Assembly (NCBI GenBank): GCA_910576655.1
Contig: CAJTJC010000006.1
Location: 48,090 to 112,089, forward strand
Length of the DNA: 64,000 bases
Direction of reading: 5' to 3'
Source of the DNA: an uncultured Christensenella sp.
Lineage (GTDB): Bacteria > Bacillota > Clostridia > Christensenellales > Borkfalkiaceae
How positions within the stretch are numbered: position 1 is the stretch's first letter; every line of letters starts with the position of its first letter. The position numbers were made by a program, and so were the translations under genes. The notes beneath the pieces were generated by a model, which searched no databases, was not told where the DNA came from, and saw nothing but the letters and a program-made list of their open reading frames with translations. Positions 34,048-43,531 of this stretch are shown here, one piece after another.

Positions 34048-37000
34048 TTAATCCCAGTTACCTAAGAAGTTAAGCGTTACGTAGGGAGCCTTGAACAGGT
34101 CTCTCTCGTCCTGAGGATTTTCGTCCTTGACAACGGTCCAGCGGTCCGTATCGAGGTTGAGATAATCCTCGCCCGTAAGATACAGGTCGTGACGCTTGAG
34201 ATTGGTTTCACTGAATGCCTGAACGTCGTAGTTAGAGTTGTATTCCTGCATAAGTCCAATACAGTATTTAACCGAAACTACCGTTTTAAGACTGGTTGAA
34301 TAGTTGCCGAGTATAGGCGAAGCGTTCTTCATGGAAACGTCTCTCTCAACGCCCTGAATATGGAATTTGGCAAGCGATATACATCTTGAAATATCCAACA
34401 CTCCGACGCCGCCCTTGTGGTAGCCGAGCATACCGCCGAGCCTTGACGAACCGGGCGCAACCGAAGTTTTCAGCTGTCCGGCATAGTAGCACTGGGAAAT
34501 TGTGAGCTTGTCGTTCGCTCTGTCCTCCCACGACGCTACCATACCGCCGCCCTCGCCCCTCGTGCTTGCTTCGATGTCAGTGTAAACGTAGCAGTTATCG
34601 ATAGCGATTGTATGCTCGTAAGCCTGAACGTAGCCGATAAGTCCCGCAACTCGCGTTGCGCCTACCACTCTGTGCTCCGCATCGTTAACGATAGATACCT
34701 GCGAAATACTCAAGTCGCCGCCCGACCTTCCGGTATCGCCGACGTGACCGATAAGAACCGCCACGCGCGCGCCGCCGCCAGAAATATTTACGTTGGTGAA
34801 CGCGATGTTATAGAAGTCGCCGCCCGAACATTCGGAAACGAAACCTATTTTTTCGCCGGAAGCCGCAATCGACATATTGTCGACCTTCAAATTCATTATG
34901 GTGCCGCCCGCAACCTTCGGGAAGAAGCCCTGCTTACTGCTTGAAAGATTTTTAAGCGTATGTCCGAGACCGTTGAACACACCGGTAAATCCGTCCGTAC
35001 CCGCATTGAACGCAACACCCTTGAAGTCAAGGTCGCAGGTAAGCGCGTAAATCGTCTGCGAAGGAATTTCGTCGCCTATCGTGCCGCCGCCCGCCATTGT
35101 AATAAACTTGTCGGTCGTATCTATGTCAACCTTGTTTATTTTTGCCGAGTACAGAGGCGAAGTTATTTCGCCGCTCGCGTTGGCAAGCGCGTAATAAACG
35201 TAGTAAGAATCGCTGTTGGCGTTTGTGAAGCTGAAATCTATTTCGGTATTTCTGAATTCGTACGAAGCCACGCCCGCCTGCGTTTTGATTGAAGCCGCAG
35301 TCAAATCGGGAAGCTCGGTAGCTGACGAAAGCGCGTATATGATACCCGTAGCGCTGCTGGGCGAGCCCGTTATAGCAAAGCCGCCGCGGTTTGCGGTAAC
35401 TGACGCTTCACCGGTGAAAGCGACGTTCGCCTTGGTGCTTGCAACGTATATCTTATACGACATAGAGTTGGCAACCTCGGTCGAGCCGCTGATTGAAACC
35501 TTATGCGTAATAGTGAACACACCTGCAACCGAAGGAGTAAACTGCTTTACCTCTACCGCGTGAGTATTTGCGTCAACCTGATACATATACGTTGAATTTA
35601 CGTCGTAATCGGTTTCCTTCAACAGCTTATTGCTGTCAGGATAAAGTCCGTTTTTAACCCTTACCTTGGGTTCGGTATAACGCGTGAACTGGTCGACTAT
35701 AATCTTTTCGCCGTTGGTTACCGTCTTTCCGCCTTCGGCTTCGACGTATACCGCGCCGATTGCGGGAGTACCTTTCTTTAAAGTTAAAACGAATTCTTTG
35801 GTAACCGACGCGTCGCCCTTGGTTATCGTCGCCGTAATTGTTACCTGCTTATCCTCGTCCTTGTCGCGGTAAATTTCGATAATAGCAAATTCCGTGCCGG
35901 AGCTCGAAGTTACCAAATCGTCCGCGCCGTCTTTTACCGTTACGAAATCCTTGTCGTTCGTAGTCCACGATATATCCGCGTTGAGCATCTTCGTGGGGAC
36001 CTCAAAGTCCTGATAAACGGCATCTTCCACGCAGTTGAGAGTCAAAGCCTCTCTTACCCTTTCGACCATAGCCTCGTCTTCGCTTGCCGCGCCGCCGTTT
36101 ATAAGGTCGTTTTCATAGAAATGCGTGTAAGCGTCCCAGCTTGTTAAATTCAAGTCGGAGCCGGCGGTGACGCCTTCGCCGAGATAACCGTTTATAAGCC
36201 CTTCACCGTAGGCGGTCTTATCCAGCACGTCGCCCATGTTCACGGAGTGGTCTGCGTTACGGTAAGTCAGGTGAACCCTCGTATCCTTCAAAGAAGTGAT
36301 TTTGCCGACGCCGTCTTTGATGCTAATATTCATCGAATCGTCGTTGCCTTTAAGCGTGGTAGGGTCAGTGGGGTCGTTGGGAAGCTTAGTGAACATATCC
36401 GCCGCAACCAGAAGGTTGACCTCGGGTATATCCTTATCCTTGTTGTTTACGGTATCGCCCTCTAACGAACCCTTAATCAGCTTCGTTTTCGTCATTGCGT
36501 CAAGCAAGCTGTTCTGAACCGTACCGCGGTAATTGTCGCGGTCGAGAGACTTTGCCGAGCTGTCGCGTACCGACAGAACGCTGCTGAGAGCGTTGTAGCT
36601 GTAAGTCTGGCGCGAAACGTCTATATTCGAATGAACGTCCACGTTGCTTACGGCGGCGATATTTCCGTTTTCGTCAACCATTGCCGAATTGTTGTAAGAG
36701 GTCACGTAGGTCGACTTGATATAGCCGGGGTTCGAGTTGTCGGTCACGCCGTGCATTCTGTTCTGATATGCAAGGCAGTTATAGAGTATAACGTCGCCTT
36801 CCATTATCGAACCGCCGAGCTTGAAGCCGTTGCCGTCGCCATCACGGGTCATATAATCGTTTTCGCTGTTCTCGCCCGTATGGTAAGCCATATTTTCGTC
36901 GTAGGTAGGGAAAAGCGAATTACATTCGTCCCTCGTATATTCGAGGTAACCGTTTTCGAACGCGACGCAGTTATACATTATAACCGTGCCGATATTGCCT

Positions 37001-37869
37001 GAATCGGTCTTGGCGTAAAGGTCCCAGCCGTCGTCCGAATTTCGGTAAGCGATGCAGCCGTCGAATACGTTGCCGAAGCCTACGGTAAGCTTTGCAGCAA
37101 AACCGTCCGCGTTCTCGCCGAACGTCTCGTTATCGTAGTTGTTGTGCGAGGTGCAATCCTTTACGAGGTTATAGCTGGGCCACTGATAAATCGAGTTATA
37201 GTCGCTGAATGACCTGCCGAGCTGCAAACCCGTATCGCGATTGTTGAAAAACTCGCAGTACTCTACTGTATTATAGCTTCCGCCGATATACAGTCCGTTA
37301 TCGCCCGCCCCGCAAATATCGACGCCGTACCAGTAAATGTAGTCGGTATCGATTGAAACGCCGCGGTTGGTGCTGTCGAAAGCCATTTCGCTGAAATCGA
37401 TAAGCGCCTGCGTTTCCGTTCCGGTATATCCGCTTGCATCCCTTTCGAGAGCCGCGTTCACGATACGGATATATTTATTGAACGTGCCGCGGATAGCGTC
37501 GCGCGACATTGCTATTTTGGTGCTGAGCCTGTAAGTACCGGGCAAAACGTAGAGCGTATCGCCCGCTTGAAGCTTGGTATTCTCTACAACGCCCGAAAGA
37601 ATATCGCTGATGTTGAAGGGGTCGTCGATAGTGCCCGCGGCGTTACCGAAACCGCTTGCGTCGGGTCCCGCGTAATAGACGTTGCCGGTTTGCGTTCTGG
37701 TCTGTCCGAGAGCCGTGTCTACGACTACCGTTTTTCTTTCACCTACGGCATCGGCAACCTCGGGATTTCCCCTTTCAATAAAGGATACCGCGCCGCCGAT
37801 AACCGTCGCTGATATTGCGAGAGCCGCCATTGCAGAAAAAACTTTTTTAGCTGATTTTACTTTTTTCAT
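34048..37869 (-). CDS. Large secreted pectate lyase-like protein (PL9 type) with Ig-like and GLUG-like repeats
   Basis: 1273 residues. The signal peptide is ~1-40. The right-handed beta-helix (~60-460) carries the PL9 signature: Asp255 in ENADGF, the putative catalytic Lys260 in AAKL, and the calcium-site Asp279, Asp280 and Asp283 in NSDDGWD. It is followed by Ig-like and linker modules (~560-900) and a C-terminal region with GLUG-like repeats (~930-1150: FNGLGHTLKNL, VAGLIGYV). No sortase motif is seen. Probably degrades pectic or other acidic plant polysaccharide outside the cell. It is 13 nt downstream of the lipoprotein gene, and a 2-gene unit is likely. Confidence 0.82.
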   Translation of the reverse strand: MKKVKSAKKVFSAMAALAISATVIGGAVSFIERGNPEVADAVGERKTVVVDTALGQTRTQTGNVYYAGPDASGFGNAAGTIDDPFNISDILSGVVENTKLQAGDTLYVLPGTYRLSTKIAMSRDAIRGTFNKYIRIVNAALERDASGYTGTETQALIDFSEMAFDSTNRGVSIDTDYIYWYGVDICGAGDNGLYIGGSYNTVEYCEFFNNRDTGLQLGRSFSDYNSIYQWPSYNLVKDCTSHNNYDNETFGENADGFAAKLTVGFGNVFDGCIAYRNSDDGWDLYAKTDSGNIGTVIMYNCVAFENGYLEYTRDECNSLFPTYDENMAYHTGENSENDYMTRDGDGNGFKLGGSIMEGDVILYNCLAYQNRMHGVTDNSNPGYIKSTYVTSYNNSAMVDENGNIAAVSNVDVHSNIDVSRQTYSYNALSSVLSVRDSSAKSLDRDNYRGTVQNSLLDAMTKTKLIKGSLEGDTVNNKDKDIPEVNLLVAADMFTKLPNDPTDPTTLKGNDDSMNISIKDGVGKITSLKDTRVHLTYRNADHSVNMGDVLDKTAYGEGLINGYLGEGVTAGSDLNLTSWDAYTHFYENDLINGGAASEDEAMVERVREALTLNCVEDAVYQDFEVPTKMLNADISWTTNDKDFVTVKDGADDLVTSSSGTEFAIIEIYRDKDEDKQVTITATITKGDASVTKEFVLTLKKGTPAIGAVYVEAEGGKTVTNGEKIIVDQFTRYTEPKVRVKNGLYPDSNKLLKETDYDVNSTYMYQVDANTHAVEVKQFTPSVAGVFTITHKVSISGSTEVANSMSYKIYVASTKANVAFTGEASVTANRGGFAITGSPSSATGIIYALSSATELPDLTAASIKTQAGVASYEFRNTEIDFSFTNANSDSYYVYYALANASGEITSPLYSAKINKVDIDTTDKFITMAGGGTIGDEIPSQTIYALTCDLDFKGVAFNAGTDGFTGVFNGLGHTLKNLSSSKQGFFPKVAGGTIMNLKVDNMSIAASGEKIGFVSECSGGDFYNIAFTNVNISGGGARVAVLIGHVGDTGRSGGDLSISQVSIVNDAEHRVVGATRVAGLIGYVQAYEHTIAIDNCYVYTDIEASTRGEGGGMVASWEDRANDKLTISQCYYAGQLKTSVAPGSSRLGGMLGYHKGGVGVLDISRCISLAKFHIQGVERDVSMKNASPILGNYSTSLKTVVSVKYCIGLMQEYNSNYDVQAFSETNLKRHDLYLTGEDYLNLDTDRWTVVKDENPQDERDLFKAPYVTLNFLGNWD

Positions 37870-37882
37870 TTTTACGCCCTCC

Positions 37883-39799
37883 TTATACCATTTCTACCTT
37901 TAAGTAGTTTATATTTATCTGCTTATCGTGCGAACCGAGATAGAGTACCGTAGCCGCAGAAATGTCGAGAGTGAAGGTGTATTCCACCACGTCGGCGCCC
38001 GTGGGCTGCGCGCTTGAAGATGCAAGCACCGCGCCGTCGGAATTGAGAACGTCGATATATCTGCCGCTCGAACCGGAATATCTGACGGTGATTTTTACCT
38101 GTCCCTGCTTGACGTTTACAAGCAGCGAGTTTTCGGTCGTCTTTGCCGCGCCCTGAAGCTGAAGAACGCGCACACCGCCGATATCCGTTATCCTGTTTGC
38201 AACGAGCGAGCTGGACGACTTCGTTACGGAAATTCCCGTGGAGGCGCCGCTTGCGTCGGTAATTTCTACGGGCGCGGAAGCCGAAGCCTTTGCCAAATCT
38301 GCTTTTTCAAACTTCGCCGTATCGGTAAAGTCTGCGTCGCAAATTATCTTCGCGGGGTCGTCTACGTTGTCTTCCATAGTAATGGAATGAATTCTGCAAC
38401 CTCTGTTAAAATCCGAATTGGGTTCGGAAATTATCGAATAAGTACCGGGCTTTGTAATGGTGAACGTCAGCTCGGAAACAGCGGTGCCGTTAACGAGGTA
38501 TACGTTTTCGGTCGCGTCCAAAGAGATATTTACGTTATTTGCGTCATAGGTGGCGGGAACGTAATTTTTACCTTCGTCCTGCAAGCCGACCCTCGACTTG
38601 TTCGAGCCGCCCGTCGAGCTGTAACCGACGGTTATCGTACCCACGCCGTCGAAGGTTACGTTGAAGCCCCTGCCCTTAATCTCTACGACGTTTGCGCCGG
38701 TAGCCCATTTGTCTTTGTTCCTGTATTTTGCCGTACCGTCTCCGAGCTTTAAGAACGAGTTGGGTCCTTTAAGGTCGCTCTGCTTTAAGTCGGTCTGGTC
38801 GCCGCCCATTGCGGAATTGTCTATCGCGTCGTAATCGTAGGTATTTACTATCTTGCCGTAAACTCTCGTTACGGAATAGGTTATTTCCACGGATTTGGAT
38901 ATTGCGTCGCCCTTTGCGTTGTAGTCGGTATATTTAATGTCCGTTTTTACGTTTTCGGCAACCGTCATGGTGTCAATTTTAAATTCGCACTCGTCCGCGG
39001 TTATTTCCTTGACCGCACCCGACGCATAGGTCGCCGCGAAAGTCCAGGTTTGCGAAATTACGTCCTCGCCCATACTTTGGGTGAAGGTCCCGCTTTTTAC
39101 TTCGAAGCTTAACATATCGTCGTTAACGTAAACGAGCACGAACGCGGAACGCATATAATCGGGATACAGGTCGGAAGCCTTTTCAGCCCAAATGGCATAC
39201 GCGCCGCTGCCGACGGTAGCCTTACCGCCGGTGAGAGCGATTTCTTCCTTGCCCTTGTAAAGCTTTACGGTACAGCCGTCGATTGCGTCGCCCACCGTTC
39301 CGTACGCGTCGACCGCCTTGACGACGATTTTTGACGTGTCTATTTCAACCGTTTGCTGCGCCGCGGTAAGCGTATACGTATCGGGCGTACCTTCCGCAAG
39401 CTCGACTATCAAACCGTCCGAAGGCGTTCTGACCTCGACCTCGTAGTTTCCGTCCTTGGTTACTTCCTCATAAGTGTAGCTGACCGATATAGTGTATCTG
39501 CCCACTACGCCCTTTTTAAACGCCGAACCGTCAACCTGATATTCGTCGGCATTAAGGGCAACCTCTTCGGGCGTTTCGGCGCCCTCTATGAGATACGTAG
39601 CTTTTACTATTAGCCCCTCGGAAGTGAAATCCTCGTCGTCGACATACAGCGTTTTTGCATTTGACGAGTCAACGCTAATCGACTGCAACGTCTTTTTTTG
39701 CTCGCCCTCTCCTCCGCACGAATCACAGCCGGCAAGCACAACCGCAAGCGCCGTGACCAATGCGAGAAGAAAAGGAACAACGCGTTTAAATTTCTTCAT
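37883..39799 (-). CDS. Lipoprotein with Ig-like repeats and carbohydrate-binding-like module
   Basis: 638 residues. A lipobox (VVLAGC, Cys near 24) is followed by Ser/Gly-rich linker, at least two bacterial Ig-like domains (~40-230; the GVVGRYTISVSY pattern) and beta-sandwich domains (~340-480 and ~500-638) like those in carbohydrate-active enzymes. ATG 39797-39799 has GGAGG 5 nt upstream, so I prefer it to an ATG four codons earlier. Presumably surface-anchored and working with the pectate lyase-like protein. No catalytic motif is recognised. Confidence 0.75.
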   Translation of the reverse strand: MKKFKRVVPFLLALVTALAVVLAGCDSCGGEGEQKKTLQSISVDSSNAKTLYVDDEDFTSEGLIVKATYLIEGAETPEEVALNADEYQVDGSAFKKGVVGRYTISVSYTYEEVTKDGNYEVEVRTPSDGLIVELAEGTPDTYTLTAAQQTVEIDTSKIVVKAVDAYGTVGDAIDGCTVKLYKGKEEIALTGGKATVGSGAYAIWAEKASDLYPDYMRSAFVLVYVNDDMLSFEVKSGTFTQSMGEDVISQTWTFAATYASGAVKEITADECEFKIDTMTVAENVKTDIKYTDYNAKGDAISKSVEITYSVTRVYGKIVNTYDYDAIDNSAMGGDQTDLKQSDLKGPNSFLKLGDGTAKYRNKDKWATGANVVEIKGRGFNVTFDGVGTITVGYSSTGGSNKSRVGLQDEGKNYVPATYDANNVNISLDATENVYLVNGTAVSELTFTITKPGTYSIISEPNSDFNRGCRIHSITMEDNVDDPAKIICDADFTDTAKFEKADLAKASASAPVEITDASGASTGISVTKSSSSLVANRITDIGGVRVLQLQGAAKTTENSLLVNVKQGQVKITVRYSGSSGRYIDVLNSDGAVLASSSAQPTGADVVEYTFTLDISAATVLYLGSHDKQININYLKVEMV

Positions 39800-39844
39800 T
39801 TTATCCTCCATTTTTTAAGTCCTGAAATTAAAAAGAACACTTTT

Positions 39845-39874
39845 ATTCTATCATTAACTATACGTGCTTGTCAA
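39845..39874 (-). promoter_or_regulatory. Promoter of the lipoprotein-pectate lyase unit
   Basis: TTGACA (39869-39874), 18 bp, TAGAAT (39845-39850) on the minus strand; the leader is about 40 nt. Confidence 0.65.
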
Positions 39875-39986
39875 GGTTTTATGAAAACTTATCACGGAAT
39901 TTGTTGCCAAAAAACACGCGTATTTGCAGGTCTTTGATAGTTACAAACATACGCAAGGAAAACATTGGACTGACAGAATTTACAAG

Positions 39987-40015
39987 TTGCGTTTTCCGTT
40001 TATTTGATATATAAT
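39987..40015 (+). promoter_or_regulatory. Promoter of 6S RNA
   Basis: TTGCGT (39987-39992), 17 bp, TATAAT (40010-40015). The predicted start near 40022 coincides with the 5' arm of the 6S closing stem. Confidence 0.75.
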
Positions 40016-40021
40016 ATTAAT

Positions 40022-40200
40022 AAGGTCTGCGGTGTTCGTGGTATGGGAAATTCGTAATCCACAAAGTAATTTAAGGGAGTGCGCCGTTCGTGAAAATAGG
40101 CAAGGTCTGTTTATCGGAAAGTCCGACGTTTCACTTCGCCACACCCACCTGCGAGAAGCGGGTTAATACTTTTTCATATCACGGCACAGGCGGATTTTTT
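40022..40200 (+). ncRNA. ssrS: 6S RNA
   Basis: About 180 nt. 6S RNA binds the sigma-A RNA polymerase holoenzyme, mimicking an open promoter. The 5' end reads GTCTGCGGTGTTCGTGG and the 3' end CACGGCACAGGCGGATTTTT; they pair as a long interrupted closing stem, and both resemble the conserved E. coli 6S ends (GATGTTCG and CGGCA). An internal GAGAAGC is also shared with E. coli. A T-run at 40194-40200 ends it. Its only weakness is that I judged homology by eye. Confidence 0.82.
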
Positions 40201-40202
40201 TA

Positions 40203-40292
40203 TTACAAAAAAAGAAGAGCCGGCACATACCGACTCCTCCCCTTATCTATTATTATGCAGCTTCTCCGCCGCGAGTAATAGCTTATTAAAGT
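40203..40292 (-). ncRNA. Candidate small RNA facing 6S RNA
   Basis: A minus-strand promoter (TTGACA at 40322-40327, 17 bp, TATATT at 40299-40304) gives a start near 40292. About 65-90 nt later a terminator (GAGTCGG-TATGTG-CCGGCTC then TTCTTTTTTT) ends it near 40203. In between, CTATTA pairs with TAATAG around a GCGGC-GGAGAA-GCTGC hairpin. A GGGGAGGAG stretch precedes the terminator. No convincing ORF is present. Role unknown; GGA-bearing loops recall protein-binding or anti-SD motifs. Confidence 0.6.
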
Positions 40293-40298
40293 TGTCAC

Positions 40299-40327
40299 AA
40301 TATATCATAAAATGTTGCTTATGTCAA
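40299..40327 (-). promoter_or_regulatory. Promoter of the candidate small RNA
   Basis: TTGACA (40322-40327) and TATATT (40299-40304), spacer 17 bp. It is near consensus and points toward the 6S gene. It does not face any protein-coding gene. Confidence 0.72.
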
Positions 40328-40352
40328 CTTTTTTTAATGCATTTTTACAAAT

Positions 40353-41054
40353 TTATTCTTTATATAAAAATCTATGACAGTTTTCGCACTCGGTAACCTC
40401 GCCGTGTGCGATTTTTTCCTTTCCCGCTATGGAAAGCTCCATTCCGCACTTAGAGCAGCGCTCGCCCGCAACGGCGCAAATAATAGGGAATATACGCTCG
40501 CTGCGCTTTATTTCGTAACGCTTCAACACCTCGGGATAGATATTTGCGGACAGCTTTTCCAGCTCTTCCTTAACCGCTTCCATTTCGTTAAGCTTGCTTT
40601 TTTTGTATTCCTGATACGCAGTAGCATACTCGGTGTACTGCTTCTGAACGGAAATGGTTTTCTTTTTTAACGCCTTGTATTCCTCGTCCGCTTCCTTTAT
40701 AGTTTTGGAAAGCGCGTTGATTTCCGACCTGATAGCCTTCAATCTGTCAAGCATCTGGGTAGCGTTCTTTTTATAGAATGAAATATCCGCGCCCTCTTCG
40801 ACCAAATCGTCAAGGCTGTCGTAGTCTTTAAGCGTTTCGGCGATGTCCTCGTACTTTTTATTAATCTTCTGCAATTCGGACTCGAGCTCGCGCGCCTTTG
40901 CGTCCATAGCCTCAAGCTTTTCGGGCGCCTTCGTCAAAAAGCTTTTGCTCTGCGAATAGTTTTTCCATTCTTCGGAATTGGCTGCGTCGCGCTCTATTTT
41001 AAGCAGCTTCGAATCCTCTTCCTGATATTTAAGTAACTGTTCAATCTGCGTCAT
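40353..41054 (-). CDS. Coiled-coil protein with C-terminal C4 zinc ribbon
   Basis: 233 residues. A long helical hairpin (~10-180) is followed by a zinc ribbon with CSKCGMEL and CENCHRFLY. This is the zinc-ribbon family that commonly follows nif3 in Firmicutes, probably a nucleic-acid-binding or translation-linked factor; no function is established here. GGAG is 7 nt before the ATG. It is last in the dgt-dnaG-rpoD unit. Confidence 0.85.
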   Translation of the reverse strand: MTQIEQLLKYQEEDSKLLKIERDAANSEEWKNYSQSKSFLTKAPEKLEAMDAKARELESELQKINKKYEDIAETLKDYDSLDDLVEEGADISFYKKNATQMLDRLKAIRSEINALSKTIKEADEEYKALKKKTISVQKQYTEYATAYQEYKKSKLNEMEAVKEELEKLSANIYPEVLKRYEIKRSERIFPIICAVAGERCSKCGMELSIAGKEKIAHGEVTECENCHRFLYKE

Positions 41055-41068
41055 AATAAACTCCTTTT

Positions 41069-41839
41069 TTAAAGCAAATTCTTATCGGCAAAGTACGCCG
41101 AAGGAATTGAAAAAGCCGATGATATTTTTTTATATATTTTATTGAAACCGTAGTTCTCCGCCGAATAGTGCGTCAAATGTATTACGCTGATGCCCGCCTC
41201 GGTAATAGCGGCTATTTCGTGGTGCTTCATATCCGAGGAAACAAACACATCCGCGCCGTTGGCTTTTGCAAACGCTATGGCGTTGCCGTCGCACCCCGCA
41301 CCGCAGAACGAGGCGATTTTAGAAATTACCTTGTCCTTATCGCCGTAAAACAGCGCCCTGTCCGTGGTAAAGCTTTTGCGCACTGCTTTTTCAAGCTCGC
41401 CGAAGCTTATAGCGTCAACACCGTATACCCTGCCGTAACCGCCGCCCGAAACGTCCGCAAGAATGCGTGCGTCCCTGCCGCCAAGCCCTTCCATAAGATA
41501 ATAGTCTATTCCCTGCGGCGCGGCGTCGAAATTGAGGTGCATAGATATTACTGATATACCCGAGCGCAGACAAACGCCTATCGGGTCGTCTGCGGAAATG
41601 CGCGTAACTCCGCCGTAAATTGCGGGGTGGTGCGTCACGATAAGATTGCAGCCGCGCTTTTTCGCCTCTGCAATCGCCGCCTTGGACAAATCAAGCGAAA
41701 ACAGCGCGGCGGAAATATCCTCTTTACAGTCGATAATAATTCCGCTGTTATCGTACGTTTTGTATTTTTTACAGAACTCGTCCGAGAGCGCGACGGGCGC
41801 AATCTCTTCAAGCTTATTTAAAATTTCTGTCAGCTTCAC
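41069..41839 (-). CDS. Nif3-like dinuclear metal centre protein
   Basis: 256 residues of the NIF3/DUF34 family, with LIVTHHPAIYGG, VISMHLNFDAAPQG and CGAGCDGNAI; the metal-site histidines are present (HH near 70, HLN near 100, and HY near the end). Biochemical role remains open; some relatives act as GTP cyclohydrolase-like metal proteins. The start overlaps the end of trmK by 26 bases. Confidence 0.9.
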   Translation of the reverse strand: MKLTEILNKLEEIAPVALSDEFCKKYKTYDNSGIIIDCKEDISAALFSLDLSKAAIAEAKKRGCNLIVTHHPAIYGGVTRISADDPIGVCLRSGISVISMHLNFDAAPQGIDYYLMEGLGGRDARILADVSGGGYGRVYGVDAISFGELEKAVRKSFTTDRALFYGDKDKVISKIASFCGAGCDGNAIAFAKANGADVFVSSDMKHHEIAAITEAGISVIHLTHYSAENYGFNKIYKKISSAFSIPSAYFADKNLL

Positions 41840-42473
41840 CTTTTAAGACCTCCTCCATTTCTTCTATCTGCCGCGCAAGCGTAATACGGCTCTCGGCGGA
41901 CATTTTCTTTGCGAGATAGCCTTTCTTTTTGGCTGTTTCTTCTTTAAGGTATTTATAGAACACGGGGTTTGCAAGGCTGTCCCTGCCGTAAAGCAATTCG
42001 TTGCGCGTGTAAACGTCTGGCTTGCCAACGCGCCCCTTTATAATAAAGTAGTACTTTTTACCGTCCGTAAAGACGTCGTCGACTTCAAGCTTACAGCCGT
42101 TTTCAAGTAAAAAACCGCGCAACGCGTCGGCGTTCTTCATGGGCTGGAACACGAAAGATTTGGGTATAAATCCATCGCAAAGTATCTTAATTATCTCTTC
42201 GCCGCCTATGCCCGCAACCGTTACGCAATCGGTATTGCGGTCTATTCCCGTCAAGCCGTCGCAGCAAACCGCGCGGCACTGTCCCGACGATATATACTTT
42301 TCAAGCAGCACTTCGGCTTTTTTCAAGCACTTAGGGCTAATATCGGAAACGACTGCGCGCCTGCAAAGACCGTTTTTCAACATATATTCGGCGACGTAGC
42401 CGTGGTCGCACGCCACGTCTGCAAAGCTTTCGCAGGCGCCGAGGTACGAACAAAGCAGCTGTAATCTGTCCAT
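41814..42473 (-). CDS. trmK: tRNA (adenine22-N1)-methyltransferase TrmK
   Basis: Methylates A22 in tRNA using SAM. Landmarks are FADVACDHGYVAEYML (SAM motif I) and VTVAGIGGEEI. 219 residues. It sits between rpoD and nif3, the usual Firmicutes position, and its start overlaps the rpoD stop by one base. Confidence 0.92.
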   Translation of the reverse strand: MDRLQLLCSYLGACESFADVACDHGYVAEYMLKNGLCRRAVVSDISPKCLKKAEVLLEKYISSGQCRAVCCDGLTGIDRNTDCVTVAGIGGEEIIKILCDGFIPKSFVFQPMKNADALRGFLLENGCKLEVDDVFTDGKKYYFIIKGRVGKPDVYTRNELLYGRDSLANPVFYKYLKEETAKKKGYLAKKMSAESRITLARQIEEMEEVLKGEADRNFK

Positions 42474-43531
42474 CAGGTATCGAGGAAATCGCGCAGATGC
42501 TTCGAACGGGACGGGTGTCTGAGCTTTCTTAAAGCCTTTGCCTCAATCTGGCGGATACGCTCACGCGTGACGTTGAATTCCCTTCCCACTTCTTCGAGCG
42601 TTCTGGGCCTGCCGTCGTCGACGCCGTAGCGAAGGCGCAAAACCTTTTCCTCTCTCGGAGTAAGGCTGTTGAGCACGACGAGCAGCGTCTCTTTAAGCAT
42701 GGTAGTAGAAACGCGGTCGGAGGGAGTTTCGCTCGACTCGTCCTCGACAAAATCGCCGAGGTGGCTGTCCTCTTCCTCGCCGATTGGCGTTTCGAGGGAA
42801 ACGGGGTCCTGCGCTATTTTCTGAATTTCACGCACCCTTTCCTCGCTTATGTGCATCTCTTCCGCAATTTCTGCGGGCGACGGCTCTCTGCCGAGCTTTT
42901 GCAGTAGCACGCGCGATACGCGGGTAAGCTTGTTTATAGTTTCAACCATGTGCACGGGAATACGGATAGTCCTTGCCTGGTCGGCAATGGCGCGTGTTAT
43001 CGCCTGCCTTATCCACCAGGTTGCGTAGGTCGAAAATTTAAAGCCCTTCTGATAGTCAAACTTGTCCACCGCCTTCATAAGTCCCAGGTTGCCTTCCTGA
43101 ATTAAATCGAGAAACAGCATGCCTCTGCCTACGTATCTTTTAGCAATAGAGACGACAAGCCTGAGGTTGGCTTCCGACAGCTTTTTCTTCGCCGTTTCGT
43201 CGCCGTCCTGTATTCTGCGGGCAAGCTCAATCTCGTCGTCGGTCGAAAGAAGGGGCACTCTGCCTATATCTTTAAGATACATCTTTACGGGGTCGTCAAG
43301 ACCTATGTCCAAAAGCGCCTGCTCGTAAAGCTCTCTGTCGCGCTCGGTTTCGTCGATTATCTGAATTCCCGACTCGGCAATAGATTTGTATACGAAATCC
43401 ATCTGCGTGGGCGTGGTCTCGTACTTTTCCATTATGTCGCAAAGCGCGTTGGTGGTAATACTTCCCTTAACGCCGTAGGTGTCGATAATCTGTTTTAATA
43501 TTTCGTTCAGCTTCTGTTCGGATAAACTCAT
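42473..43531 (-). CDS. rpoD: RNA polymerase primary sigma factor (sigma-A)
   Basis: 352 residues: a short acidic N-terminal part, region 1.2 (DPVKMYLKDIGRVPLL), region 2 (LRLVVSIAKRYVGRG, DLIQEGNLGLMKAVDKFD, TYATWWIRQAI), region 3, and region 4.2 (TRERIRQIEAKALRKLR). Size and regions match Firmicutes SigA. It overlaps dnaG by four bases. Confidence 0.98.
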   Translation of the reverse strand: MSLSEQKLNEILKQIIDTYGVKGSITTNALCDIMEKYETTPTQMDFVYKSIAESGIQIIDETERDRELYEQALLDIGLDDPVKMYLKDIGRVPLLSTDDEIELARRIQDGDETAKKKLSEANLRLVVSIAKRYVGRGMLFLDLIQEGNLGLMKAVDKFDYQKGFKFSTYATWWIRQAITRAIADQARTIRIPVHMVETINKLTRVSRVLLQKLGREPSPAEIAEEMHISEERVREIQKIAQDPVSLETPIGEEEDSHLGDFVEDESSETPSDRVSTTMLKETLLVVLNSLTPREEKVLRLRYGVDDGRPRTLEEVGREFNVTRERIRQIEAKALRKLRHPSRSKHLRDFLDT

